Shown here: one piece after another, positions 49,301 to 60,382 of the stretch
Layout of the letters: the number at the start of each line of letters is the position of its first letter
Position numbering within the stretch: position 1 is the first letter of the stretch
The notes under the pieces: model-generated
Database searches by the model: none
Seen by the model: only the letters and a program-made list of their open reading frames with translations
Told to the model about the DNA's origin: nothing
Translations under genes and position numbers: made by a program
Origin: Trichaptum fuscoviolaceum
Taxonomy: Eukaryota > Basidiomycota > Agaricomycetes > Hymenochaetales > Trichaptaceae
NCBI GenBank assembly: GCA_910574455.1
Contig: CAJSYZ010000005.1
Location: 4,836,001-4,900,000, forward strand
DNA length: 64,000 bases
Direction of reading: 5' to 3'

Positions 49301-49641
49301 GACTCAACATTCACTCTCACAATCAAGATGATAGCTCTGTGCAATGAGATATACCCGGATCTACTGAGCGATACAGAATTGGAAACATCAAGTGAAGGTT
49401 ATACGGAGCCAGAAGTTCGCGAGGTAACTCGCCTGTATCGTTAACTCTCTCGCAGGTAGAACTGATAAGTAAACTATAGGCCTCTTCCTCTGAAGCACCG
49501 CTTAGCCTGGGATTGCCAATGCCAGATGGTCCAAGTCGAGGCCGTGCCGACGTCGCAAACTTAGGTTTTGTGCTTGAGGTAGCATTCGCACCACCCTTGC
49601 ACGAGGTATACAAGGCTATAGGTGTTGCCCTGCCCGAATGA
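46346..49641 (+). CDS. PGPGR-family protein 5, internally duplicated (subfamily B)
   Basis: Eight exons: 46346-46968, 47020-47388, 47442-47777, 47828-47903, 47958-48421, 48477-49235, 49291-49423 and 49480-49641; phases close over 973 aa. Exon 1 has two signatures, SDLPGPGRLIDKYVYQRGGR and SDNIGPGRTLYKLYALGGK, the second having Ile where the first Pro should be. Exons 2-3 give the family helical blocks (SLEWIISLATQYRRLRHHL; YAALRFSC). Exon 5 holds a Thr-rich linker and a third, headless copy (LTEKAGYGPSDLAERIGGYF). Exon 6 repeats the helical blocks (LTLRHLTDLCTMHPVLRRKF; LGYAALRNTTSVVF). A double-module protein from an internal or gene-gene fusion. The exon 2 start could be 3 bases later. It could also be two genes fused by my model, but the 47778-47957 splices join in frame. 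Confidence 0.75.
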
Positions 49642-49762
49642 ATGTCACTGGGCGCGACGTTTTGGTACAGTAAGCATGTAAGTTACAATATGAGATACAA
49701 ATATAAGCACAGAAATTAGCACTGTAGAGAACATTAACGATAAATTATTCTACGGTGTTATG

Positions 49763-52700
49763 TCAGTCATCTGCAATGGATTTCCGGAGAAGATCCTGGT
49801 ATTCTTGAGCAAGTCTGAATAAGGTCTTACTCCGAGCTGAGATGAAAGATGGGTGAGTCATACGCTTATGCGCAAAATGTGTAGAACAGCCCAACGCACC
49901 AAATATAGTGAGTACTTCTTTCACCAGGTCTCTCTTTGGCATACCCAAGATTGTCGGACACCAATTGTCGTCCATCCTCGCCGGACGCCTTTGGTACCAA
50001 CAAGAACAGACAATACTTAGCAGAGATTCACGTAGAGGATAAGTATACGCGTACCAATAGACAGGTCCATAAAGCTCTTTGAGAACCTCTTCAGCTTTTC
50101 CACGGAACCCTTCATCCGCAATGACCTTCGAATACTGAAGCAATGCCTGCTTATATTCGGGTGCACTGACCAGGATCCTCGCAGCGTGCATACGCGATTC
50201 GAGATGCCCAAGTGTCATCGCAGCAGTCCACCAAGACGGCCGAGGCTTCTCAGCCTCACCTTCGTACAGACCAGACGAGTTAACATGCTCAGCGATTCGT
50301 GCCTCGATATTCGACACCACGCCGCGCGAGTCTGCCGAGTTGGCCCCCGAAGCCGTTGATGTTGCACGCTGGCGACTCTTCCACGCGCTCGACCCGATCG
50401 CCCACCAGCCTTCGCTGATACGCACCCAGCTCATCAGCGCGGCGTCGTAGCTCAACGCTACGCCATTGCTGAGCTGCACGACGGGGGCACCATTTGGCCG
50501 AACGCCCGCGGACACGACCGATGGCGCAAAGCCGTTCGGATGAGAAGGGGAAGGAGGCGAGAGCGATAGATGCGGTAATAATGATGCAGGAGGATGCAGT
50601 GCTGTGCAAGTCTTTATGTTCCTAAGACAAGAGGGAAAAAATCAGCACCAAACACATGAGAGCAATCATAAAAGGTCGAACCAGACATAAACCTGCGCTG
50701 TCACCGTTATTGCCATCAGGTGCCACTTGCACGCATCAACCAATGAAACAGGACAGCCCAAACTTAACGTTGGCATAAGGCTACGGATGCATTGTAAGAA
50801 CGTATACGTTAGCAGAATATGTAAAGCAGCACGCACCGTCTTCCAGTCAGCGAATATACGTTTATAGATCCGTCCTCTAGAGCGACGGCTGCAAATCGGT
50901 TCGAAGCGCAGATAGCAAGCGCTGGAGCAGGAAGATAGTCAAGCCACTGGACAGCCTTTTCTTTCGAAGTATAGAAAGTGACTTCCGTCGGGTCTGGAAA
51001 AGTACACAATTAAGGATGCGGTCTCTCACGAGTGGGTCTTGTCCGTACGTACCTTTGCCGTCTTCAGAATTACGTGCTTCGAGGGTGTCTCCTGTATCTT
51101 CTACCCTCGTTTCCAAAAAGGTTTTCAGAGCCGGAGCAGCCAAAGCTGGCGCATCGAATCCTGTGGTTGATGGAATACCAGTGAAGTGAGATGGGCCACT
51201 AGAAGCAGGCGCAGCACTTCTAATTTCCCGCACTTCCCTAGGACCGCCATCTCTCGTCCGATCACCTCCCAAAGTTCGTGCCTTTGGAATGGAACCCCTC
51301 CCATCTTCTGAGTATGAAATGGGTACACTCTCCCCTTTGCCTCTCCGATTCAGTGACTTTGAGTCGAACGCTGAGATTGGCACTTCCATGTCCATTTGGC
51401 CATGTCCCAGCGAGAAGTCTGAGCCATCAAGGTCCATATCTTGAAACCCATTAGCACCAGAGTATCCATGCACCGACGAAGAGGAGGCGAAATTTTGCAT
51501 AGGAGGCGCCGGAAGTCTGATGTCACGCTCGAATCCGACACTTGTTGTGTTTCCGGCCATAGGTATATTCTGCCCAGAGCCTGAGAAGCCATATGCTGAA
51601 TTCATGGAAGTGCTTCCTCCAGCTGCAGAAGGAACGGACCCCATGCCACCATTACTCTCGCCACCCAAAGACCCTATGAAAGTCGGCTGCATTCGTCGCT
51701 TGTTCTTGTCCTTCGGAGCGCGACGTGCGACGAGCGTCGTGACCAGCTCTCCGCCGCCATTGCTAGGTCCAATGCTTGGACCGCGGCTCGAGGCGAATCC
51801 ATCTTGCCCTTGGCTGTAACTCCTTCCGCCTGGTGGCGTAGACGGCGGAGTATACCCTTGATCTGTTCCATTCGCCCGCGCGCGGACTGGAACTGGCTGG
51901 GCCGCAGGAACGTGAACGAATCCTTGGGGAAGAGGGGGAGGGATGAAGTCGAATTTCTTTAGATACTCCTTCTGAGCATTGGGGGGAGCAATTCCTTCTA
52001 ACTCTGATGCGTCAAATGCGAAACATGCGAGCGTCCCATCTGACGAGACGGCAAATAGCGTGAGGCCATCCAATGACCTATGGCGAATTTAGCACAGAAT
52101 TCATTCGAGGATCTTACAACGTACCAGCTCAAGTCCATGATCTGGCGCTCAAACACTTCCTTCGCAACAATCAATGGTCGTGCGGACTTAGTCTGCCAGA
52201 CTGACACTGAGCAATCGTCGGCACCAAGAGCAACAACAGAGCAGATGTTCGAGGTTACTACGGGCATTGATGGGTCACGCAGGAAGATATGAGGGTTATA
52301 GCTCTGAAACATAAGTAAGAAGACATTTTTTCGCTCTAAGTGGCTGAAACCCACCGCAACTTCGACGGTATTCTCATGCCCAACTAATGAAATGTCTGAC
52401 GTCCAGCTTCCTCGCGTGATAACCGCAGCAGTGAAAACGAAGCCGTTGTTGTTCGTTGCGTTCGATGCAGTGATGTGAGCTCCATCGGGAGACCAACTGA
52501 CGAATAGAGGAGAATATGTAATTAGTTTCTTCAAAAGACGAACGAAAACAACGCGCACCTCAGCCTTCGGAAGAATGTACTACCAGGTGAGTGCTCAAAG
52601 GGCTTTGTGACGGTTTCTTGAAGCTGCCAATCGGTAGTACGCCAGATACGTACCGTGCGATCGTCCGACTGAGTTGCGAGAAATTCACCAACAGGATCCC

Positions 52701-53542
52701 AGCAGACTCCTTTGACGAAGCCCTGGTGCAAATCCAGTTTTGCTAAACGTTCTGTTAAGACAACTATAAGCAAACGCCAATGCTGTCTCTGCAACAGTTT
52801 GAGGGGGCTCGAACGACGGAAGTCCCAATAAACACCATAATGATTAGAAGGAATATGTGATTGAACGTACCGAGCTTGTACCCACACCATATGAGAACTT
52901 GTGAGTCAAGGCCTGTTGAAGCAAGATACCGATCCTCAGGTGCCCAAGCTAAGTCCGTAACATCTGAAAAGAAAAAAGTAAATATGATATATCGGCAAAG
53001 AAAGATACGAATCCAAAATGTGCTTCATACCACTTTCATGTCCAGGTAAGCGCTTCAAAGGCTTCCATCCCTCCACATTGACTTCATCCGAACCCCAAAC
53101 CCTCCCCGACCCCGACCTAAGCGTCATCCATCAAGCCAAGACTATTGTAAGCTGTATAGAGAAGGTTGCTCACGGGTCCAAGTCCCAAATCATGATGACT
53201 GCATCATCACTCCCGCTAGCAAGCCATCGCCCCGAGTGTGCCCATCGCACGACGAGCACCGGTCCTGTGTGCATGCTCAGCGTACAGAGAGACTTCGGTG
53301 GTCGACCATTCTCCTCGCTTGTTTTGTTCAAGATGGGTTTGGTCGACCAGATTCGAACCTTCGCATCGAGACCTCCGGTCGCTATTCGCGAGTTGTCCGG
53401 ATGAACGTGTACGGAAAACATAGATAGACGTTTTGCATTCTCGCTACGTGTGCCATCTGATTCATACTCTCAGAAAAATGCGATGTTATAATTCATTTCG
53501 CATACCTTGGTGCATCACCCACTCAGGCTTTGTGAACCTCAT
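49763..53542 (-). CDS. HIR1: HIRA/Hir1 histone chaperone subunit
   Basis: Thirteen exons: 53542-53506, 53468-53174, 53116-53031, 52963-52871, 52751-52559, 52496-52355, 52303-52125, 52077-51053, 50993-50837, 50780-50682, 50621-50055, 49976-49900 and 49836-49763; 1007 aa. It starts MRFTKPEWVMHQ. The N-terminal WD40 propeller is clear (RIATGGLDAKVRIWSTK, HSGRWLASGSDDAVIMIWDL, DLAWAPEDRYLASTGLDSQV, GFVKGVCWDPVGEFLATQSD, VALGADDCSVSVWQT). A Ser/Gly-rich linker carries PKDKNKRRMQPTFI, resembling the HIRA B domain (Asf1-binding). The C-terminal Hira domain ends RSKTLFRLAQEYQDLLRKS. Two of the last introns (78 and 63 nt) are in frame and stop-free, inferred from family alignment. It deposits H3-H4 independently of replication and represses histone genes. 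Confidence 0.93.
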
Positions 53543-53857
53543 TCTTTCGTACGGCTCCCAAAGAGATGGTCTCCGGGAATATGAGTAGAGGAGACTAGGT
53601 TGATTTTATAAGCGACTTTTGAGTCTTCTGAAAAGGATGGTGAGGAAAGAGTTGCTCTAAAACATCCTAGTACGAGAGCAAGATGAAGCCGCAATTGTCG
53701 CAGAGCCAACGTATAGCGTTCAATGTGCTGCTTGGGCGCTTGCGATCAGCCTGGACGTTTACTACTAGTACCGTAGAAAGCCTACCCTACATTACTGGAC
53801 CCAGTCGTAAAACGTCACTGCAGCTTGTAACTTACATATGTACGTTAAGCTACATGC

Positions 53858-53945
53858 ACACTGATGGTGAAGCGGTTATCATGCTTGCCTTCCATTATTG
53901 ACATAAGCTAAAGCAAGCGGCAGGGGTTCGACTCCCCTTCAGTGT
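53858..53945 (+). tRNA. tRNA-Gly (anticodon TCC) with a different intron
   Basis: The exon sequences are identical to the tRNA at 15116 (ACACTGA...CTTGCCTTCCA | A-GCAAGCGGCAGGGGTTCG...TCAGTGT). The 17-nt intron is unrelated in sequence (TTATTGACATAAGCTAA against CATTTCAAGTTGTTGTT). Anticodon TCC. A TTTTTT run follows at about 53970. Confidence 0.9.
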
Positions 53946-54222
53946 ATATATTTGATAGGATGGCGAATGAAATATTTTTTCCCATTTAAAGAGAATTAAA
54001 GGAAGTAAAATTCTGTTATCATGATGCTCCCTCCCATGCATTTCAGAGTTCGTGTTGGGACCCATTCTTGGGGAACGTCCGACAGATATAGCCGGGCTCC
54101 GAGTCGGGAGTACTACCAGGCTGGGAATCCCGACTGCCTGTGCGAGCCGTTGAAGCCTGAGAGAGGAGAAACCTTAACTGAGTATGTAAAATGATCACGA
54201 CTCAGCACTTGCAGCAGCCACC

Positions 54223-55791
54223 ATGGACGTCAATGCTCTATTCCATGACTACTCGTCGCCAGCCATGAACTATCTAGGAATACGTCTGGAGAGAACACTG
54301 TCAAGGGAATCTCTGAACTCCGAGCTATCGTACGTTTCAACATCTACGATGACGATGACGGACAACCCAGGTCCGGGTCGGGTGATAGACAAGTTCATCT
54401 TTCAACGCGGGGGGCGAGCAGCAGAAAAATATATTGGGCGCATCGCATACGCCGCAGGTATAGGCCCTGCTGCTGTTGCACAACGCATTGGCAACCACTT
54501 ACAAGGGTTCTCCCTTGAAGTGAGTCGGAAGCGTTCCATGCTGGATGTCGGGGACGAGACCGGCCTCGTTGAGCTGCGCCTCGACATGGGCCTTGTGAAG
54601 GATGTCAACCGTTTGAGGGCAGATTGCACAAGGCTTTTCCTCTATACGCTGTGAGTGAATTTATACTAGTAAAGAGCATTCCATCTCGACCGAAACTTAT
54701 GAGTGCCACCATCTAGTTCAGGTTCTCACTTTAGGAGGACACAAGCTCTCCGCCTTATTGTCATTCTCTTCATCCGTTTCCCGTACCTCCGTTACTACTT
54801 CGACAGCCCCGTTATCACAGAACTGTTACACTCGGCGCAAACAGAAGGGTATAAATCCCAGACACGGAACGCAGCGGAGGAGCCGATTCTAGCCGACCTC
54901 TCGCGCATGGCGTATTCGTGTCTTCTTCCAGGGGATACCACTGTGGCCCGGCTTATTGACCACCTCGCAGAAAGAATGAAGTACGCGGAGAGTCATCGTC
55001 GTGGGGCTCATAGTACGGGTCCCTATTCCGGCCACCTTCCGGAACCGAACCTTATTCGGGATTATTGCACGTAAGTCGTTCATCTTTCTCAGGTGTCCGG
55101 AGTAACTCTGAATTTCTCACTATTTCTGATTAATTAAGGGATACCAAGACGTCTTTCGCAGCGCTACGATTCACTGCGACCCTCTTTCACCATTTTTTCC
55201 TCACCTGTGGTCCAACATTCTACGTCAAACTCAGTACCTATACCTCTCGTTTCTGGGAATCTATGGTTGAGATAGCAAAGCATAATATACTCGCTTTGTC
55301 GGATGTGGAAGGAACTGAACTCTTCGTTTTCACCGTTCTTCAAATGCTGTACTGCGCCATATCATGGCACAAAGACTTCGAACCGGGGATCTTCGAGTCC
55401 AAAATTGTTGACTCGGTTCTGTGTCTCCTTCGTTCGTGGGTGTCAAACTTGGCTCTCAATGACTCCTCTTTGTGCGGCTAACTTTGTATTTCTCAGCGGT
55501 CCTGTGCGCCTTATTCTCCCTCAGAGTTCTCACTTCGCCCATTCAGTCTTCGAACCTCGCTGGGAATTCGTGAAATGCGACCATCAATCAAAGGTCCAGG
55601 ACGAACTGTTTGATACGCTTCTATCTAAGCAGCGAGATGTATCCAATTCCATGAAGGACGATGACATGATTTTTGACCGGACGAAGTGTGGTCCCAAGTG
55701 CATGTCGGCCTCCCTCTCGGCCTTCCGCAGCTGCGAAAACTGCTGTCAATTTCTTGCGTTCGGGACTGCACATCTAGAAGCCGAATCTTGA
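54223..55791 (+). CDS. PGPGR-family protein 6 (subfamily B), function unknown
   Basis: Four exons: 54223-54650, 54717-55070, 55139-55435 and 55497-55791; the introns (66, 68 and 61 nt) are all phase 2; 457 aa. ATG sits in a good context (GCCACCATGG). The signature is TDNPGPGRVIDKFIFQRGGR followed by AAEKYIGR and AAGIGPAAVAQRIGNHL, the clearest version of the motif tail. Exon 2 has RRTQALRLIVILFIRFPYLR, and exon 3 FAALRFTATLFHHFFL. Exon 4 has a Cys-rich end (KCGPKC, CENCC). The donor GTGGGT of the last intron is unusual, and without it the protein would stop 17 codons further on. The F-box-like gene follows 230 bases downstream on the same strand. Confidence 0.8.
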
Positions 55792-56022
55792 GCCGTGTCC
55801 CAACCTCCAGCCCCTTACGTACTTTCCGAACCGTCAATCGTTTCCGTGGTGGCCAGCACATCTCGCAAGTCGGCCTTTGTGAATATACAGCCACCACTAC
55901 CGCGGCCACTCACGATGCGTGCCACTATGCGTACTATAAGTGATCTATCGATCACAAACATCGTCAATTTTAAGAATCAGTACTAAACTTCCTTCTGCCG
56001 CGCTGCACACGAACCTCCTATC

Positions 56023-57483
56023 ATGTTCATTCCCGCTCCCAAATCTATATTGAATCCGCAAGCAAAGGAGTTCAAACCTTCCTCCCGGCAGGACAACCAG
56101 AAAACGATATATTTACTCGTATTCGACCTCTTGCTTGAACATTTACTAGACGTCAAGTGCTCGTTCATTGACGAAGTCACGGGTGCTTACACCGTTGCGC
56201 CGACGATGGACCCTGCTGAACGGCGTCAGATTCTGGCAAATCTTTGCCTCGTTCGACGTTCATGGCTGGGCCCAGCGCGAGACGCCCTTCACAGAAGCGT
56301 CGTCCTTCGCTCGGAGGCTGGGATGCAGCAAATCCTTGACGCGGAGCCCATGCATCCCGTGATCAAGGAGCTCTGGATTGTGCCCTACTCCGAGTATGCT
56401 TCCAGAGGCGCTCGATTGGTCCAGGTCTATAAGTCTATTTACGGAGAGAAAACATGGAGGACGCATTTTGAACGAGACTCTGCACAGGGTTCAGGGGATT
56501 CTTCTGCGAGCTACGATCCATATCCTTACGGGCGACAAAAACTCACGCAATGCCTGCTGATGCGCGTCAAGGATCTTCGTCACCTCTGCATTGAAATTGG
56601 TGGCTATGGCGGATATGGGAACCCCAATGGTTTGGAGCCCATGTTACATACGATCTCACTCATGTTTCGTCTCGAAAGCCTCGTCTTGACATCCAGCGGC
56701 GTTTGCACAGAGCCTGACAAGCCGAGATACAGCTACCCATACTTCATCCCTCTTTGCGGAACGATATCGAAGCTGCGCTCGCTCAAGTATCTGCACATCT
56801 CTCATTGGACGTGTCTCTCTACCCAGATCATGGACGGACTGACAGCTGAACTAACCAATTGCACACCCCCTACAAGCTTGACGACCATTATAATGGAAGT
56901 TATCGACGAGCCTCTGCCGGTGCACTATGTCTCGTGGTTGCTTCGTCCGCGGGAGGAATATGCACCTGTGAACTACATGCTTAAAGCAGCCGAAGTTTGT
57001 CGAGATCAGTTCCTGTCCGCGGTCTTCGCAGGGTCAAACCTTTCCTCTATTCTCCGCTTGAACATTGATAGCAAACTTGCCATCGCCTCGAATGTGCAGG
57101 ACCTTGTCACTGCTAGCCCTTCGGTCACACACCTACATCTTAACTTTACAATCCCCGGCCACAACTTCAGCCTACCGGTAGGCGTGGTCGAGCTCCGCTT
57201 CCGCTTTTTCAAATTGAGACATAGCGAATGCCGTCGTATGGATAAAGTACTGGCTGCTTTTCTATCCGCATATACGCAGATGCAGCCTCATTCGTGTCTC
57301 CGGAGCATCGTTGTGGAGCCTGAGTACGAGAACGACCGAAAGTGGGAAGCCGACGGGCTGTCAAACCGGTTTCCAATGACAGTCACTCTTTGCCACAGAC
57401 ACAAGACTCTGTTTCTTTCTGGACAGGCATGGCACGGAAATGAAGGCGTAGCTGTAGCTGCCTGGGTCAATGCCGTATGCTAG
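56023..57483 (+). CDS. F-box-like/LRR-like protein, intact paralogue
   Basis: A single exon of 486 aa from MFIPAPKSILNPQAKEFKP. The N-terminal region has an F-box-like end (ILANLCLVRRSWLGPARDAL) without the full F-box consensus. The remainder is a series of LRR-like strands and helices (LRHLCIEIGGYGG, LRSLKYLHISHW, SVTHLHLNFTIPGH, VVELRFRFFKL), with the block NCTPPTSLTTIIMEVIDEPL shared with the frameshifted paralogue at 42844-44258. If it acts like F-box proteins it would be a ubiquitin-ligase substrate receptor; this is inference. It directly follows PGPGR-family gene 6. Confidence 0.75.
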   Translation: MFIPAPKSILNPQAKEFKPSSRQDNQKTIYLLVFDLLLEHLLDVKCSFIDEVTGAYTVAPTMDPAERRQILANLCLVRRSWLGPARDALHRSVVLRSEAGMQQILDAEPMHPVIKELWIVPYSEYASRGARLVQVYKSIYGEKTWRTHFERDSAQGSGDSSASYDPYPYGRQKLTQCLLMRVKDLRHLCIEIGGYGGYGNPNGLEPMLHTISLMFRLESLVLTSSGVCTEPDKPRYSYPYFIPLCGTISKLRSLKYLHISHWTCLSTQIMDGLTAELTNCTPPTSLTTIIMEVIDEPLPVHYVSWLLRPREEYAPVNYMLKAAEVCRDQFLSAVFAGSNLSSILRLNIDSKLAIASNVQDLVTASPSVTHLHLNFTIPGHNFSLPVGVVELRFRFFKLRHSECRRMDKVLAAFLSAYTQMQPHSCLRSIVVEPEYENDRKWEADGLSNRFPMTVTLCHRHKTLFLSGQAWHGNEGVAVAAWVNAVC

Positions 57484-58272
57484 TGTACTTGTCTGAAGGC
57501 AGGGAGGGCGATACTAAGTGGTATGGATGCCGATTGGGGCTGGGGAGGTTAATCATGACTTTTAGTACCAGTATGTAGCTTCTAAATGTAAATGAAATAT
57601 AACGTTATCCGCTTTGAAAGTCACTCACTACAGTACTTCTTATGTTCTTCAGGCATTCTTCTCATTTTAATGCCTTAATCCTGCCTTTCGCTGTCAAGGA
57701 TTTTTAGGCCCAAGGATTATAAATGAAATGAGGTACTGTTACTCTGTACTGCAGTTTTCCAGCTGGCCGGACATTTAAATAGGCTTCAAGTTTGTCGATA
57801 AAACAAGGTGGCTTTGCGGTTTCTTTGTGTGTGCACCTTAAGACATATGAGCTTATTGAGTCGCGAGAAAGGACAAAAGGATGCGCAATACACTGAGAAT
57901 GATACTACTGTCCTTGGTGGAGGACTGATAGCGAAGCACCTTGAATAATGGTACGGGATGATGCCAATAATCAAGTTAAACATGCAGCAAAGTAACGACG
58001 ACTCTTCGTCGCATACATCTTCTTCAGTCCAGAGGGTTACGAAACTACTAAACAGAAATACATGTGAGTGTCTGCGCATAAATCATAATACATCAACCAA
58101 CACATAACCTACGAATGAGATATTCAACAGCAATAAATAGACGAAACAAGAATAAAAGATAAACAAATGAACGCATGATGTCCATATGCTAAATATAATG
58201 ATATGAGAAACTAAACGTCTAAGCCCCCATGGCGATCGAAGTAAGATCCAAGGCCCCTAACCAATGGCCTTC
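57484..58272. other. intergenic between convergent genes
   Basis: AT-rich, no gene seen. It is the 3' ends of the F-box-like gene and the Zn2Cys6 gene. Confidence 0.45.
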
Positions 58273-60382
58273 CTATTGAGTCGGACGCCATACCGACGCC
58301 ATGGACATAGGAGTCATTTCGCTAGTCGGGCGCCAGTCCAGGGCGTCAGCATCTTGGTACCCATACCCTGGAGATGAATCCAGTGTCTCAAGAGATTCGA
58401 GATAAGCTAGTGCAGCTGGGTCTAATACTTGCTCGGATACCATGTATGTTGATAGTTCTGATGATCTGCTCAAAGAGTCGCCTGAGAATGATACATTCCA
58501 CAGAATCACCAAAGCAGCTCACCCAGATGGTTGCACATACATAGAATCGCCCCCTGGTTCGCTGTTCAAACCGTATCCAGATGTCGTAAGATCATTAGAA
58601 GTCGGCCGCCAACTGTCGATGGAGGATGGTACTGCTGCTGAGAGGGTCGTCACTTCGCCACTATCATCGCCGTCAACTATCGGGTACGTCGGGTATCCAT
58701 CCAGACTGAACGTAAGAGCGCGCTCAACTGAGGATGGGAGGAAGTGCTGGTAAGGAATGGATGGTGCAGCATACTGGTTCGAAAGAGGAGAATATGAGCG
58801 TTTTATCGGATTGTTAAGAGCGAATGAATCAGCCATGTGCGCATCGAAATCAATCCTCGAATACAAGTCCCATTGCCCGGAATCTAAGTGAGTGTATAAC
58901 GGATCACCCGGTTGCTCAGAGAAACGAAGCTGTAATAATTCCCCTGGAGCTAGAGAAGGTAGGTTGCTGCCCTGGTGCACTGCGCCAGACTGCCCAATAG
59001 AGTTGAAAGATTGGTAAGACTCCGTTTCTGACGAGTCGGAGGATGTAGAGGGCGTATCGTGCTCTTCTGTACCCTCGTCCGTACTGCCAGATATCGTAGA
59101 AAAGAGGCCGAGTGAAAAAGGGGTGTCGTCAAATTGTAAACTTGCATTGGGTTGATCGGCTTCTCGGACTGAAGCGCGTCTCTTTTTGGACGGTGATGCC
59201 AAGACGGTGTTACGGCGTCGGCTTGCAGAACCTGAAGGTATATTGGAAGGTTTTCTCCGCGTAGACCTAGAATTTTAACATCTGAGTGCGGATTCTCGGG
59301 GAGGGAGAATTCAAACATCCACCCAGGGGATGGCTATGTAAGACACTTACTCTGTGTTACTTCTGGCGCGATTGGTCGCCGTACGCGTTCTCTCAACTTG
59401 AGAGGGAGGAATCAAAGAGCTCTGACGTGACTGCACGACACTGGAAGATCCCGAAGCGATCGCATGATTATCTTCGTCCTCGTCTTCAAGAAGATCGGAC
59501 GCGCGAGGGCGCTTTATCTCGGGACCGTACTCACACTCATGCCCACGAGCTATGCAACGGGCGCACGAGGGGCGCGTACCGCTACACTAAAACAAAAGCG
59601 CATGTCTGAGTTGTTTCCAGCACCAGAGAAGTAAAGTTATGCTAACCTTCGCCTTGCGTTCGCGGCATTTTTCGCACGCCTGACCCGTTCGTTGATTCTT
59701 CAAGGGTGTAGGTGAGCGCAAGAAAATGCATTTACCATCGGGTCCCGGTAGCGTGCCAGCTTTGTAGCCATGATAGAATGAACCCCAAGAAATATGGTAG
59801 GGAACAAGGTTCCATGCGTCTTCAGGGTTAATCTCGTGCTCGAACTCTGCAGTGTCATCAAAATGATCCGGAATATCGTCATCCTGCATTGCCGGCGAAG
59901 AGGGACCAGGGGGGATGGTGTAAAGGGTCGGTGGTTCGATTGTCGGCGCAGCGATGTTTGACAACATCTTCGGTCGGCGAGAGAGTGTGACAGTTGGAGA
60001 GGAGAAGGGCAGGGTGTCGCTCACCGATGGAGAGGGGCATTCACTTGACTGGGTCGAGAGCAAAGGGGACATGAATGTCTCTGGATTAGGTGCAGGAGGG
60101 CAGAAAATATCATCTGGCAAGTCGAGTGATAGACGATGAATGTGATGGTCCGCTGGATGTTGGATAGTAGGAGTAGAGAGGTGCGGTGGATTAGCTTTGA
60201 TGTCGATGTTCATAGCCATGGGCTGCATACGCGGTTCTGTCCAAGCGTTTTTGAAAGAGGGCGTCGGATAAATCTTCCTGCGATAAACTACATCGCGATT
60301 AAAGTACAAAAAATTAGTAAGTATTAGAATACACATATCTAACATGCTCACATTTAAGCGTTGGGATATTAATTCCCGCCAT
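58273..60382 (-). CDS. Zn(II)2Cys6 transcription factor
   Basis: Five exons: 60382-60352, 60287-59647, 59586-59351, 59266-58523 and 58465-58273; 614 aa from MAGINIPTLKFYRRK. The binuclear cluster spans the exon 2/3 junction: ACEKCRERKAKC-SGTRPS-C-AR-C-IARGHE-C, exactly C-x2-C-x6-C-x6-C-x2-C-x6-C. Upstream is a block EDAWNLVPYHISWGSFYHGY with GPDGKC. Basic stretches follow the cluster (STRRKPS, SPSKKRRA), and the C-terminal half is Ser/Asp/Tyr-rich and activation-domain-like. The acceptor of the last intron is the second CAG (58466-58468), which alone keeps the frame. It is a nuclear, sequence-specific regulator; targets unknown. Confidence 0.85.

Noticed and set aside
53683..53901. 72-codon plus-strand frame running into the tRNA
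   Set aside because: Its end is the tRNA-Gly itself (the same peptide HTDGEAVIMLAF appears at both tRNA genes) and the start has no motif.
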